From Anaerotignum neopropionicum (lineage in GTDB: Bacteria; Bacillota; Clostridia; Lachnospirales; Anaerotignaceae): a stretch of 61,152 nt of DNA. The position numbers were made by a program, and so were the translations under genes. Shown in pieces: positions 36,508 through 45,705 of the stretch (within the stretch, counting starts at the first letter, position 1; each line of letters opens with the position of its first letter). The stretch is taken from assembly GCF_001571775.1 (NCBI RefSeq), contig NZ_LRVM01000014.1, forward strand, positions 1 through 61,152, written 5' to 3'. Below the pieces are notes generated by a model that did no database searches, was not told the origin of the DNA, and saw nothing but the letters and a program-made list of their open reading frames with translations.

Positions 36508-36613
36508 GTTAAAAGTAAGACAAATGAGCAAGTACTGTATTCATTTTGGAGAAACCGATTGTGTTTCCCAGCGAATTTTACCATTATCACATAATTTTAG
36601 GAGGAGTTTTAAT

Positions 36614-37594
36614 ATGAAAATTGCATTTTTTGACACTAAGTCCTATTGGAAAGACTCTTTCGGTCCTGTGGCTGAAAAGTATGGCTATGAGGTCACTTTC
36701 TTTAATGAAAGATTGACACCTGCTACAGCGCATTTGGCAGCAGGCCATGATGCAACCTGTTCCTTTGTAAATGACGAAGTGGCCGCTGAAGCAGTTCGTA
36801 AATTGAAGGAATTAGGTATTAAGGTATTGTTGTTGCGTTGCGCTGGTTTTGATAGTGTTGATTTGGCAGTTGCAAAGGAATGCGGTTTGCCTGTTCTTAG
36901 AGTACCTGCATACTCTCCTGAATCTGTTGCAGAACAGGGCGCTGCTTTGTTGATGGCTGTAAACAGAAAGTCCCATTTGGCTTATGAAAGATCCACAAAA
37001 TTCAACTTTGACATTGCTGGCTTGGATGGTATTGCGTTGGTTGGCAGAACAGCAGGCGTTGTTGGTACCGGTAAAATTGGTCAGTGTATGATTAATATTT
37101 TGAAGGGCTTTGGCATGAACATCATCGCTTATGATGCATTCCCCAATCCTAACCTTGGCTTAGAATATGTTACATTGGATGAGCTCTATGCTCGTTCTGA
37201 CGTAATTTCTCTTCATTGCCCGTTGATGCCTGCAACACACCATATGATTAATGCAGAAGCAATCGGTAAAATGAAAGATGGCGTAATCTTGGTTAACGTT
37301 GCTCGTGGCGGTTTGGTTGATTCCGTAGCTTTGGCTGATGCAGTAGAAGCAGGTAAATTCCGTGGTGTTGGTATGGACGTTTGCGAAGTTGAGCATGAAT
37401 ATTTCTTCGAAGACAGAAGTGCAAAAGAAGACAAAGACCCTACATTGGCAAGATTGCTGGCTAGCGATAAGGTTGTTCTTTCCGGCCATTTGGCATTCTT
37501 GACAGAAGAAGCTTTGACCTCTATGGCAGAAGTAACCTGCGGCAATGCAAAAGCATTCCTTGAAGGTGCAGAATTGGTTAACGAAGTAAAATAA
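36614..37594 (+). CDS. ldhA: D-2-hydroxyacid dehydrogenase, D-lactate dehydrogenase type
   Basis: 326 residues. An NAD-dependent enzyme reducing a 2-oxoacid such as pyruvate or an amino-acid-derived oxoacid to the (R)-hydroxyacid. The dinucleotide loop is GTGKIG at 151-156 with D174 ending the second strand (NAD preference). The catalytic set is R231 (NVARGG), E260 (CEVEHEYFFED) and H292 (SGHLAFLT). The FFED loop is typical of D-lactate/D-hydroxyisocaproate dehydrogenases. AGGAGGAG, a near-consensus promoter and biased codons suggest high expression. In clostridia such enzymes feed acyl-CoA dehydratase pathways, which fits the activase-type gene at 12763, but the substrate is inferred. Confidence 0.9.
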   Translation: MKIAFFDTKSYWKDSFGPVAEKYGYEVTFFNERLTPATAHLAAGHDATCSFVNDEVAAEAVRKLKELGIKVLLLRCAGFDSVDLAVAKECGLPVLRVPAYSPESVAEQGAALLMAVNRKSHLAYERSTKFNFDIAGLDGIALVGRTAGVVGTGKIGQCMINILKGFGMNIIAYDAFPNPNLGLEYVTLDELYARSDVISLHCPLMPATHHMINAEAIGKMKDGVILVNVARGGLVDSVALADAVEAGKFRGVGMDVCEVEHEYFFEDRSAKEDKDPTLARLLASDKVVLSGHLAFLTEEALTSMAEVTCGNAKAFLEGAELVNEVK

Positions 37595-37696
37595 GTGAAC
37601 GGACTTTTGTAAGGCCCGCCTTTTGTGTGGTGGTACTTTGAAAATGTATACAGCAGGAAATCCCTGGCTGCATACAAGCATATTTGATAGCGGTAT

Positions 37697-37727
37697 AAAA
37701 GCGGGCATGGGTTGCCCGCTTTTTTTA
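37697..37727 (+). terminator. Strong terminator after the ldhA-like gene
   Basis: AGCGGGC-atgggtt-GCCCGCT followed by TTTTTT. Confidence 0.92.
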
Positions 37728-38167
37728 TAATTTTTTTGTAAGGCTAAGATTGTTTAGGATGTCTGGTTCTAAAATGATTGCGCCGCATAATGTTGCACAG
37801 TAATAGGTCTGAATATTAAGGGGGGCATTTGTCGTACTTTTTGGCTGTGAGGCCTAGAGGGGATTGTTTTTGTTAGGATAATTATGTTATAATATAACAA
37901 TAATTTGGAAATGATAGAAAATATAAGATAATACGAAATAACTTGACATTTTCTGTGATTGCTGGATTGATTTTATTTCAAAAACAATACCATGAACAAA
38001 GAAGTGATACATCAAAGCTCTAATTTATAAATTAGGGCTTTTCACTGTGTTTAACTTTTATGTTGAGCTTTTTCATGAAGAAATCTGTTGGAGTTTCTTG
38101 ATAAGATACATAAAAAAAGTGAAAATATGTAAATGATAGGAATAGAGCTAAACTACCGGAGGATAAC
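37728..38167 (+). promoter_or_regulatory. pth upstream region: promoter, palindrome and leader hairpin
   Basis: TTGTTT (37864-37869), 18-bp spacer and TATAAT (37888-37893) form a promoter. TGTTATA-a-TATAACA (37885-37899) is a perfect palindrome over the -10 and could be an operator. In the leader, AAAGCTCTAATT and AAATTAGGGCTTT (38014-38040) form a 12-13 bp hairpin with one G-T pair, ending in only a short T-run. No gene is seen in this stretch of about 440 bp. Confidence 0.55.
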
Positions 38168-38851
38168 ATGGGACTTTTCGATAAATTTAAAAAAAATGAT
38201 AAGGGGCAGGATTTTTTTGTAATTGCAGGCTTGGGAAACCCGGGGGCGAAATACGAAGGAACAAAGCACAATGTTGGTTTTCATGTGGTAGATCACTTGG
38301 GAAAGAAATATAATATAGAGATCAATAATTTCAAACATAAAGCATTGGTAGGGGATGGTATGATCGAGGGCAGACGGGTGCTTTTGGTTAAGCCCCAAAC
38401 CTTTATGAACCTAAGCGGAGAGAGCATTCGGGAAATTATAAATTTTTATAAGGTGCCACAAGATCATTTTGTTGTGATATTTGATGATACAAGCTTACCT
38501 GTCAGCGGTGTGCGTATTCGTGAAAAAGGGAGTCACGGTGGGCATAATGGGATACGTAATATTATTGCCCAGATGGGGACGGACGAGTTTTGGCGCATTA
38601 AAGTGGGTATCGGCGAAAAACCAAATGGATGGGATTTGGCGGATTATGTTTTGGCAAAGTTTTCCAAGGACGATTTGCCTATGTTGGAGCAAGGGTTGGA
38701 CAAGGCGGTTAAGGCGGTGGAGCTAATTTTATCCCAAGGGATTATGGAGGCCATGAACCAGATAAATCAAAGGCCGAAACCGCCAAAAAAAGAAAAAATT
38801 GAGAAAGCAGCTGAGGTTAAGGTGGAAAAGAAACCTCAAGGCGAGGTGTAA
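38168..38851 (+). CDS. pth: Peptidyl-tRNA hydrolase with extended termini
   Basis: 227 residues. It recycles peptidyl-tRNAs released from ribosomes. The family core begins at about residue 18: AGLGNPGAKYEGTKHNVGF with the catalytic His, then KPQTFMNLSG near 77, and the catalytic Asp in FDDTSLPVSG near 104, and KGSHGGHNG near 118. Compared with the usual 185-190 residues it has about 15 extra basic residues at the N-terminus and a Lys/Pro/Glu-rich tail of about 25. mfd starts 2 bp downstream, as in the conserved pth-mfd pair. Confidence 0.95.
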   Translation: MGLFDKFKKNDKGQDFFVIAGLGNPGAKYEGTKHNVGFHVVDHLGKKYNIEINNFKHKALVGDGMIEGRRVLLVKPQTFMNLSGESIREIINFYKVPQDHFVVIFDDTSLPVSGVRIREKGSHGGHNGIRNIIAQMGTDEFWRIKVGIGEKPNGWDLADYVLAKFSKDDLPMLEQGLDKAVKAVELILSQGIMEAMNQINQRPKPPKKEKIEKAAEVKVEKKPQGEV

Positions 38852-38853
38852 GG

Positions 38854-41800
38854 ATGAAAGCACTAACTGAGCCTTTATTGGAATTGGAAGGCTATCAGAA
38901 TGTATTGGAAGCGATACGAAAGAATCATACCCCTGTATTTACAACAGGGGTCATTGACGTGGAAAAAACACATTTGCTTTATTCCATTAAGGAGCATTGC
39001 CAAAGGCCGTTGCTGATTCTAACTTATAGCGAATTGCGTGCTAGAGAGATACTGGAGGAGTTTTCGTTTTTTCATAAAAATCCCATCTACTACCCAGCAA
39101 AGGATATTCTTTTTTACAGCGCAGATGTGCATAGTATGGAAATGAATCGCCATAGATTTCATGCCATGGAACGACTGCTATCAGGAGAAAGACCAGTCAT
39201 TGTTGCCTCTGTGGAGGCGCTTTTAGACAGGTATCCCCAAAAAGAGCTTTTTACCCAGTTTATTGCAACCTTAAAGGTTGGAGATATTATTGACATCAAT
39301 AAGCTGACAAAGCAGTTGATTTGCTTAGGATATGAGCGGGCAGAATTGGTGGAGAGCCCAGGTCAGTTTGCTTTGCGTGGCGGCATTTTGGATATTTATT
39401 CTCTAACGGCAGAGGATGCCGTGAGAATCGAGTTTTGGGATGATGAGATAGATTCCATTCGCTCTATGGATGCTGCAAGTCAGCGTTCTGTAGATAAGCT
39501 GGAGGAGGCTCGTATTTTCCCCATGCGAGAGCTGGTTTATGAAGAAAGCATGGCGGAGCAGGCAGCGAACAAAATCAGTAAGGAGTTTGGAAAATGCTTG
39601 CAAAACATGACGAAAAAGGGTTTGGTAGAGGAAAGCGAACGCCTAAAGGAAAATATTGGTGAGGATGCAGAACGTCTGCGCATTGAAAAAAACTTAGCAA
39701 ATATTGGCGTGTATATTTCGTATTTTTACGAAAATACAGTAAGCTTGCTGGACTATATTCCTGAGGATACCTTGCTTTGCTTTGATGAGCCTGAACGCAT
39801 CCGGGAGCACATGGCTGCACTTATGGCAGAATATGAAGAGAGTATGAAGGGGCGTATTGCCCAAGGCTATTTGCTGCCCGGTCAGGCAAAGCTGTTGTTT
39901 GACTATACGGATATTTTAAGGCAGGGGGAAGGCTTTGATCGTATTTTACTTGCCGGTTTGAATCAAAGAACCTCGGATTTTGAACCGAAGGTGAAGGTGA
40001 ATTTTGCCGTGCGGTCTACGCCATCCTTTAGCAAAAGAGTGGATCTTTTTTGCGAGGAATTGCAATATTTAAAGAAAAATGAGCACCGAATCTTGATTTT
40101 GGGCGGAACCGGTTCCAGAGCCCAGCGTATGGCAAAGGAGCTTTCGGAAATGGATATCCCTGCGGTTTATATGGAAAACTTGGATTCGCCTATGCCCAAA
40201 GGGGCTGTTTGGGTTACAAAGGGCAGCTTATCCAAGGGGTTTGGCTACGAATACATTAATCTTACTGTTTTTTCCGACAGCGAGCTGTTTGGCGGCGGTG
40301 AAAAAAAACGGAAAAATAAGAAAAGAAAGAACGGCGCAGCCATTGAAAGCTTTACGGATTTAAAAGTGGGAGATTATGTTGTTCATGATAACCACGGAAT
40401 CGGTGTATTTGGCGGTTTGGAGAAAATATCCGTTGAGGGTGTTCAGAAGGATTACATGAAAATTTCCTACCGTGACGGCGGAAATCTTTTTGTACCCGTG
40501 AATCAAATGGATATGGTGCAAAAATATATCGGCAGCGGCGGCGCAGCACCAAAGATGAATAAGTTGGGCGGTCAAGATTGGGTAAAGGCGAAGGCCAAAA
40601 CCCGTGCTGCCATTAAAATTTTGGCGGAGGACTTGGTTGCATTATATGCAAAACGTGCATCGACAAAGGGGTTTCAGTATGCTCGGGATACGGTGTGGCA
40701 AAGGGAGTTTGAAGAAGCTTTTCCTTATGCGGAAACAGATGATCAGCTAAATGCCATTGAAGATGTGAAGCATGATATGCAAAGCAGCAAGGTAATGGAT
40801 CGTCTGATTTGCGGAGATGTCGGCTATGGAAAGACGGAGGTGGCCATTCGGGCGGCATTTAAAGCCGTACAGGATGGGAAGCAGGTGGCCTTCCTTGTGC
40901 CAACAACGATTTTGGCACAGCAGCACTATAATACATTTGTTCAGCGTATGTCCGGATATCCCATTACGGTGGAGCTGCTTTCAAGGTTCCGAACGGCAAA
41001 GCAGCAGAAAGAATCTTTGAAAAAATTACAAGGGGGATATGGGGATATTGTAATCGGCACCCACAGAATTTTGTCTAAGGACGTTGTGTTTAAGGATTTG
41101 GGGTTGATTATTGTAGATGAGGAGCAGCGCTTTGGTGTTTCTCACAAGGAAAAGCTGAAACGACTGCGGGAAAATGTGGATGTATTGACATTATCGGCAA
41201 CGCCCATTCCTCGTACACTTCATATGAGCCTTTCGGGGATACGAGATATGAGCCTGCTTGAGGAACCGCCCTTGGAGCGGCATCCCATTCAAACCTATGT
41301 GATGGAGAATAATCCGGAATTTGTGCGGGAGGCAATTCATCGGGAGGTGGCCAGAGGCGGACAGGTTTATTATTTATATAACCGCGTGGAGTCCATTCGC
41401 GAAGAGGCCTTTCGCCTGCAAAAAATGGTGCCGGAAGCCAATATTGCCTATGCCCATGGGCAGATGTCTGAGCGGGAGCTGGAGCGTATTATGGAGGCTT
41501 TTATCAGCGGAGAAACAGATGTATTGGTGTGTACCACCATTATTGAAACGGGTATGGATATTGCCAATGCGAATACCATCATCATTCAGGATGCCGACAT
41601 AATGGGCTTGGCACAGCTTTATCAGCTGCGGGGGCGTGTGGGGCGCAGTAACCGCATAGCCTATGCATATTTGATGTATCGGAGGGATAAAATGCTGCGT
41701 GAGGTGGCAGAAAAACGCTTGCAGACCATCCGAGAGTTTACCGAGTTTGGTTCCGGCTTTAAAATTGCGATGCGGGACTTGGAAATTCGCGGTGCCGGAA

Positions 41801-42357
41801 ATCTTTTAGGGGCAGAACAGCATGGACATATGGAATCTGTTGGGTATGATATGTATTGCCGTTTGTTGGAAGAAGAGGTACAGCAGCTAAAAGGTGAAGC
41901 ACCCAAGGAAGAACCCTTCGAAACAACGGTGGATTTAAACATCAGTGCATATATTCCTGATTTTTATATCAAAAATCAGGAGCAGCGCATGGAATTGTAT
42001 AAAAAGATTGCCAATGTACGTATTCAAGAGGAGTATTATGATATTCAAGAAGAAATGGAGGATCGCTATGGGGATTTGCCCAAAAGCGTACAGACGCTGC
42101 TGGAAATTGTGCTGTTAAAAAGTGAAGCAAGAAGCTTGGGGATTTCTTCTATTGTGCAAAAGCGGGGGAATATACTTTTTGAGTTCCGAGCGGATGCGAA
42201 AACGGATCCTTTGAAGTTAACGAAGCTTATTTCCCAAGGGCGGGGGAAATATTTATTTACAGCGGGAGCTAGTCCATATTTAACCTTAAAGTTAAATAAA
42301 GAAAAGGAAACCAAGGTTTTAGAAGAAATTAAATTCGTATTAAATGCAATAAAATGA
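38854..42357 (+). CDS. mfd: Transcription-repair coupling factor
   Basis: 1167 residues, full length. Mfd pushes stalled RNA polymerase off damaged DNA and recruits UvrA. Order: UvrB-homology region (1-330), the RNA-polymerase-interacting KOW-like domain (about 495-560, KVGDYVVHDNHGIG), a RecG-like SF2 motor with GDVGYGKTE near 650 and DEEQRFGV near 755, GRVGRSNR near 930, and the C-terminal regulatory TRCF domain with DLEIRGAGNLLG near 975. Translation is probably coupled to pth. Confidence 0.98.
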   Translation: MKALTEPLLELEGYQNVLEAIRKNHTPVFTTGVIDVEKTHLLYSIKEHCQRPLLILTYSELRAREILEEFSFFHKNPIYYPAKDILFYSADVHSMEMNRHRFHAMERLLSGERPVIVASVEALLDRYPQKELFTQFIATLKVGDIIDINKLTKQLICLGYERAELVESPGQFALRGGILDIYSLTAEDAVRIEFWDDEIDSIRSMDAASQRSVDKLEEARIFPMRELVYEESMAEQAANKISKEFGKCLQNMTKKGLVEESERLKENIGEDAERLRIEKNLANIGVYISYFYENTVSLLDYIPEDTLLCFDEPERIREHMAALMAEYEESMKGRIAQGYLLPGQAKLLFDYTDILRQGEGFDRILLAGLNQRTSDFEPKVKVNFAVRSTPSFSKRVDLFCEELQYLKKNEHRILILGGTGSRAQRMAKELSEMDIPAVYMENLDSPMPKGAVWVTKGSLSKGFGYEYINLTVFSDSELFGGGEKKRKNKKRKNGAAIESFTDLKVGDYVVHDNHGIGVFGGLEKISVEGVQKDYMKISYRDGGNLFVPVNQMDMVQKYIGSGGAAPKMNKLGGQDWVKAKAKTRAAIKILAEDLVALYAKRASTKGFQYARDTVWQREFEEAFPYAETDDQLNAIEDVKHDMQSSKVMDRLICGDVGYGKTEVAIRAAFKAVQDGKQVAFLVPTTILAQQHYNTFVQRMSGYPITVELLSRFRTAKQQKESLKKLQGGYGDIVIGTHRILSKDVVFKDLGLIIVDEEQRFGVSHKEKLKRLRENVDVLTLSATPIPRTLHMSLSGIRDMSLLEEPPLERHPIQTYVMENNPEFVREAIHREVARGGQVYYLYNRVESIREEAFRLQKMVPEANIAYAHGQMSERELERIMEAFISGETDVLVCTTIIETGMDIANANTIIIQDADIMGLAQLYQLRGRVGRSNRIAYAYLMYRRDKMLREVAEKRLQTIREFTEFGSGFKIAMRDLEIRGAGNLLGAEQHGHMESVGYDMYCRLLEEEVQQLKGEAPKEEPFETTVDLNISAYIPDFYIKNQEQRMELYKKIANVRIQEEYYDIQEEMEDRYGDLPKSVQTLLEIVLLKSEARSLGISSIVQKRGNILFEFRADAKTDPLKLTKLISQGRGKYLFTAGASPYLTLKLNKEKETKVLEEIKFVLNAIK

Positions 42358-42386
42358 TGGTCATTTGAAGAAAGAATGTGTATAAT
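42358..42386 (+). promoter_or_regulatory. Promoter of the PrsA-like lipoprotein gene
   Basis: TGGTCA, 17-bp spacer, TATAAT (42381-42386), starting at the mfd stop. Confidence 0.62.
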
Positions 42387-42473
42387 GATAACATTAGGTA
42401 TTTTTTCGACGATAAAACAAAGGGTTTTGTAGAAGTACTTAAACTAAAAAAAGTGAAAGAAAGAGGGATTAAA

Positions 42474-43481
42474 ATGAAGAAAAAAGGACTTCTTTGCCTG
42501 CTGATTGCCGGCGCGATGGCTCTTTCTGCCTGCGGTAGCAATAATGCAAGCAATAGCGATAATGCTGGCGGCAGCGATTTTAATGACGAAGTAGTCATGA
42601 AAATTGATGGCAGAGAGATCATGAAATCGGAATATATGGTGTATCTGTATACTACCAGCAAAAGCTTTACGGCTGTTGGCGGTGACGATATCTGGACGAT
42701 GGATTTTGATGGGCAGACGGCAGATGAATTGGTGGAGGAGAGAACACTTAAAACATTACAAAGCGTAATTGCCGCAAAAAAATATGCGGAAGAAAACAAT
42801 ATTACCTTAACAGATGACCAAAAGCAAGAGGTTGCTTCTGCCTCGGAACAGTTTGTTGCCAATGTGCCCCAGGAAGATATTAAAAAAATGGGCATTGACG
42901 CGGAATCCTTAGCACCTTTTATGGAAAGCTCTTATATTTATTCCTTGGTGTATCAGGCATTGGTTGCTGAGTGTGAAGTAGATGAGGCAGAAAAGGCAAG
43001 ATACTACGAAGAAAACAAGGAACAAATCAAAGAAGAGCTGATTACAGTGGAGTTGGATTCTATTGTTTTGGATGATGCGCAAAAAGCAAATGAGGTTGCA
43101 GAGAAGGCCAAAAGTGGCACAGACTTCATTAGTCTGTTTCAGGAATATGATATTGATGAAAATGCAAGATTGAAGGAAGACGGCGGGAAAATGACGGTAT
43201 ATAAGACGCAATTGCTCTCATCCTTTGGTCTGACGGAAGTTCCTGAAATTGGCGTAGTTACTGGCCCTATTGACGTGGATGGAACATATTTTATTTTGCG
43301 TGTAACCAGTATTACCACTCCCCAGGAAAGCGAAGTTAAGGAGAAGGCAGAAACTACTTTTGTAAATCAGAAGCAGACGGATTATAGTGATGCCAGATTT
43401 GAAGAAATGATGGCCGCTCAAAAAGTGGAGTATATAGATGAAGCCTACAAAAACCTTGAAAAGTTTCATTCAGTAGTTTAA
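42474..43481 (+). CDS. prsA: PrsA-like foldase lipoprotein
   Basis: 335 residues. The signal peptide ends in a lipobox LSAC (Cys at about 20), so the protein is anchored on the outer face of the membrane. A Ser/Asn/Gly-rich linker follows. About residues 40-170 are a SurA/PrsA-type helical chaperone domain, and about 185-300 a divergent parvulin-like domain (KSGTDFISLFQEYD, KEDGGKMTVYK, VTGPIDVDGTYFILRV). Several catalytic parvulin residues are hard to find, so peptidyl-prolyl activity is uncertain. Its role would be folding of secreted proteins. AGAGGGA precedes the ATG. Confidence 0.8.
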   Translation: MKKKGLLCLLIAGAMALSACGSNNASNSDNAGGSDFNDEVVMKIDGREIMKSEYMVYLYTTSKSFTAVGGDDIWTMDFDGQTADELVEERTLKTLQSVIAAKKYAEENNITLTDDQKQEVASASEQFVANVPQEDIKKMGIDAESLAPFMESSYIYSLVYQALVAECEVDEAEKARYYEENKEQIKEELITVELDSIVLDDAQKANEVAEKAKSGTDFISLFQEYDIDENARLKEDGGKMTVYKTQLLSSFGLTEVPEIGVVTGPIDVDGTYFILRVTSITTPQESEVKEKAETTFVNQKQTDYSDARFEEMMAAQKVEYIDEAYKNLEKFHSVV

Positions 43482-43491
43482 GCAATTGATC

Positions 43492-43537
43492 AGAGGAATT
43501 CTTTAATCAGAAATGATTTTTGCATTCCTCTTTTTCT
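43492..43537 (+). terminator. Terminator after prsA
   Basis: AGAGGAAT pairs with ATTCCTCT, followed by TTTT. Confidence 0.83.
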
Positions 43538-43599
43538 ATATTGAAAAGTAAATAAGGATGGAGTATCATAAAAGCAGGCTGATTTGGAAGGGAGGAAGG

Positions 43600-44445
43600 A
43601 TGCGAAAAAAGCATCCGTCAATGATGAAAATAAAAAAGGTTTGGGCAGTTTTTTTTAGTCCTACGGGAGGTACCCAAAAAGTGACAACCACTGTTGCACA
43701 AATGATTCACAAGGCATTGAATGTGCCATATGATACATATGATTTTACATTGCCTCAACATAGAGAAAACGAGGCCTTTTTTGGCGAGGGTGACCTTGTG
43801 ATTTTGGGAACCCCTGTGATTGCAGGGCGTGTGCCCAATCTTTTATTAACATATTTCAATGAAAAATTAAAGGGGAACGGTGCCTTTGGGGTTCCTGTTG
43901 TGTCCTTTGGGAATAGGGATTATGATGATGCACTTATTGAATTAAGAAACATTATGGAGGAGAAGGGATTTCAAACCATTGCAGGCGGTGCATTTGTTAG
44001 CGAGCATTCTTTTTCCAGAAAGCTAGGTGCAGGCAGACCGGATGAGGAGGATGTAATCAAGCTCACCGCTTTTGGTGAAAAAATTGCCGAAAAGATAAAG
44101 TGTGGTTGGAAATATGACGGCCCTGCCTATGTAAAAGGTGAGGAGCCCATTCGCTCCTATTTCACGCCCAGAGATCGGCATGAGCATGCCATTGATATTC
44201 GCAAGGTAAAGCCTATAACGGGGGAGGATTGCTGTGGCTGCGGCATTTGTGCCCAGGTCTGTCCTATGGGGTCTATTTCCAAGGAAGACCCAACCGTTGT
44301 TTCCGGAATTTGCATGAAATGCTGTGCTTGTGTTAAAAAATGTCCTGTGGGAGCAAAGCATTTTGAGGATGCGGGATTTATTTACCATAAGGAGGAATTG
44401 GAAGAGCTTTATGAAAGACGGGCTGAGGGTGAATATTTTGTGTAG
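43600..44445 (+). CDS. Flavodoxin-fold protein fused to a 2[4Fe-4S] ferredoxin domain
   Basis: 281 residues. The N-terminal domain binds FMN like a flavodoxin (FFSPTGGTQKVTTTVA near 17-32, LGTPVIAGRVPNL near 74). The C-terminal domain (about 205-260) has two clusters, CCGCGICAQVCPMGS and CMKCCACVKKCPVGA. This layout is that of the EFR1 family of electron-transfer proteins in anaerobes. Partner enzymes are not evident nearby. ATG 43600 is 4-5 bp from GGAGGAAGG; an upstream ATG at 43558 lacks a site. Confidence 0.88.
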   Translation: MRKKHPSMMKIKKVWAVFFSPTGGTQKVTTTVAQMIHKALNVPYDTYDFTLPQHRENEAFFGEGDLVILGTPVIAGRVPNLLLTYFNEKLKGNGAFGVPVVSFGNRDYDDALIELRNIMEEKGFQTIAGGAFVSEHSFSRKLGAGRPDEEDVIKLTAFGEKIAEKIKCGWKYDGPAYVKGEEPIRSYFTPRDRHEHAIDIRKVKPITGEDCCGCGICAQVCPMGSISKEDPTVVSGICMKCCACVKKCPVGAKHFEDAGFIYHKEELEELYERRAEGEYFV

Positions 44446-44461
44446 TAGGGGATGATGGACT

Positions 44462-44659
44462 ATGCTTATAGGGTTACTTGATAATATTGGGATTTTTTGT
44501 ATCCACACATGGATTGTATGGCCCTTTCTATTTGTATTTTCCTTTGCCTTTGGGCTTGCTGAGCTGATAAAGAATGAGAAACCCTCTTTTAAGCCCCTTA
44601 TTTGGGCAGGGTTTTCTTTGTTGATTATGTTTTGCGCGGTACTTTCTGGTCCGGTATAG
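44462..44659 (+). CDS. Small two-helix membrane protein
   Basis: 65 residues with two hydrophobic segments (about 14-34 and 46-62) separated by a short KNEKPSFK loop. Family unknown. The upstream AGGGGATGATGGA is a moderate ribosome binding site and the gene lies 16 bp after the flavodoxin-ferredoxin gene, so it is probably co-transcribed and may be a membrane partner. Confidence 0.55.
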   Translation: MLIGLLDNIGIFCIHTWIVWPFLFVFSFAFGLAELIKNEKPSFKPLIWAGFSLLIMFCAVLSGPV

Positions 44660-44737
44660 TCTGCATTTTTTGAGGGGACTGATATGATCAACCTTCTGAG
44701 AAAGTATTTTAAGTAAAAAGAAAAAGGGGTGTTGCGT

Positions 44738-45646
44738 TTGAAGGTTGATGTTTCGTTGGATTTGTACCGAGTTTTTTGCGCTGTTGTGCGTACCGGTAAT
44801 ATGTCTGCGGCTGCCAGAGAATTATATATTTCACAGCCGGCAGTAAGCATGGCAATTCGTCAATTGGAAGACAGAATGGGCAGTCCCCTTTTGATTCGTA
44901 CCGCAAAAGGGGTGTATCCTACTGCGGAGGGAAAGCTGCTGTATACTTATCTGGAGCAGGCGTTGGGCTTAATCCACGCGGCGGAGGAAAAATATTTTCA
45001 AATGGTAAATATGGAAATGGGCGAGCTGAAAATTGGCGCCAGTGATACGGTAATTGCAAATTTTTTGCTGCCATATTTGGAAAAGTATCATAAGCTGTAT
45101 CCGGATATCAATATTAAGGTAACCAATAAAACCACCTATGAGTCTTTGCGTCTATTAAAAAATGGAAGTGTAGATGTTTGTTTTATCAACCTGCCCATAA
45201 GTGATGATGGGGACTTTGAAATTATGCCCTGCATCGAGATCCATGATGTTTTGGTGGGGGGAGAACGATATAAGCTGCTGTCCCAGGTTGGCTTGGAGTT
45301 GAAGGATTTGCCCGGATATCCTCTGTTGCTTTTAGAGGATTTAAGCAATTCCAGAAGGTATATTGACCGTTATGCGGAAGAAAACGGTGTCGTTTTAAAC
45401 CCAATTTTGGAATTAGGCAGCAGCGATTTGCTGATTAGCTTTGCTCAAATCAACTTAGGTTTAACTTATGTCATAAAGGAATTTACCCAAGATGCTTTAA
45501 GGGAAAAACGGCTGTATGAAATACCTGTTGCGCCACCCTTGCCAAAACGTAGCATAGGAATGGTAAAGCTGAAAAATGTTACATCACCCCATGCCGTTCA
45601 AGGGTTTATTGAACTAATTGAGCTTCAAAAAAATGATTTGGGTTGA
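44738..45646 (+). CDS. LysR-family transcriptional regulator
   Basis: 302 residues. The N-terminal winged helix reads LYRVFCAVVRTGNMSAAARELYISQPAVSMAIRQLE in pieces typical of LysR. The effector domain starts at about 95 (GELKIGASDTVIANFLLPYL), a CysB/CysR-like substrate-binding fold. The effector cannot be deduced. TTG 44738 follows AAAGGGG by 8 bp; GTG 44729 overlaps that site. It lies in the same direction as the flavodoxin-ferredoxin gene, which could be a target. Confidence 0.9.
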   Translation: MKVDVSLDLYRVFCAVVRTGNMSAAARELYISQPAVSMAIRQLEDRMGSPLLIRTAKGVYPTAEGKLLYTYLEQALGLIHAAEEKYFQMVNMEMGELKIGASDTVIANFLLPYLEKYHKLYPDINIKVTNKTTYESLRLLKNGSVDVCFINLPISDDGDFEIMPCIEIHDVLVGGERYKLLSQVGLELKDLPGYPLLLLEDLSNSRRYIDRYAEENGVVLNPILELGSSDLLISFAQINLGLTYVIKEFTQDALREKRLYEIPVAPPLPKRSIGMVKLKNVTSPHAVQGFIELIELQKNDLG

Positions 45647-45686
45647 CAAAGGAGAAACAATATGCTAATATATGAGCAAATGTTCA
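45643..45686 (+). promoter_or_regulatory. Promoter and ArsR/SmtB-type operator
   Basis: TTGACA (45643-45648), 17-bp spacer, TAATAT (45666-45671). TGAGCAAATGTTCA (45673-45686) fits the TGA-A-N6-TTCA core of SmtB/CadC/CzrA operators and lies at the transcript start, well placed for repression. Confidence 0.72.
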
Positions 45687-45705
45687 TTTGATTGGGGGTG
45701 TTATC

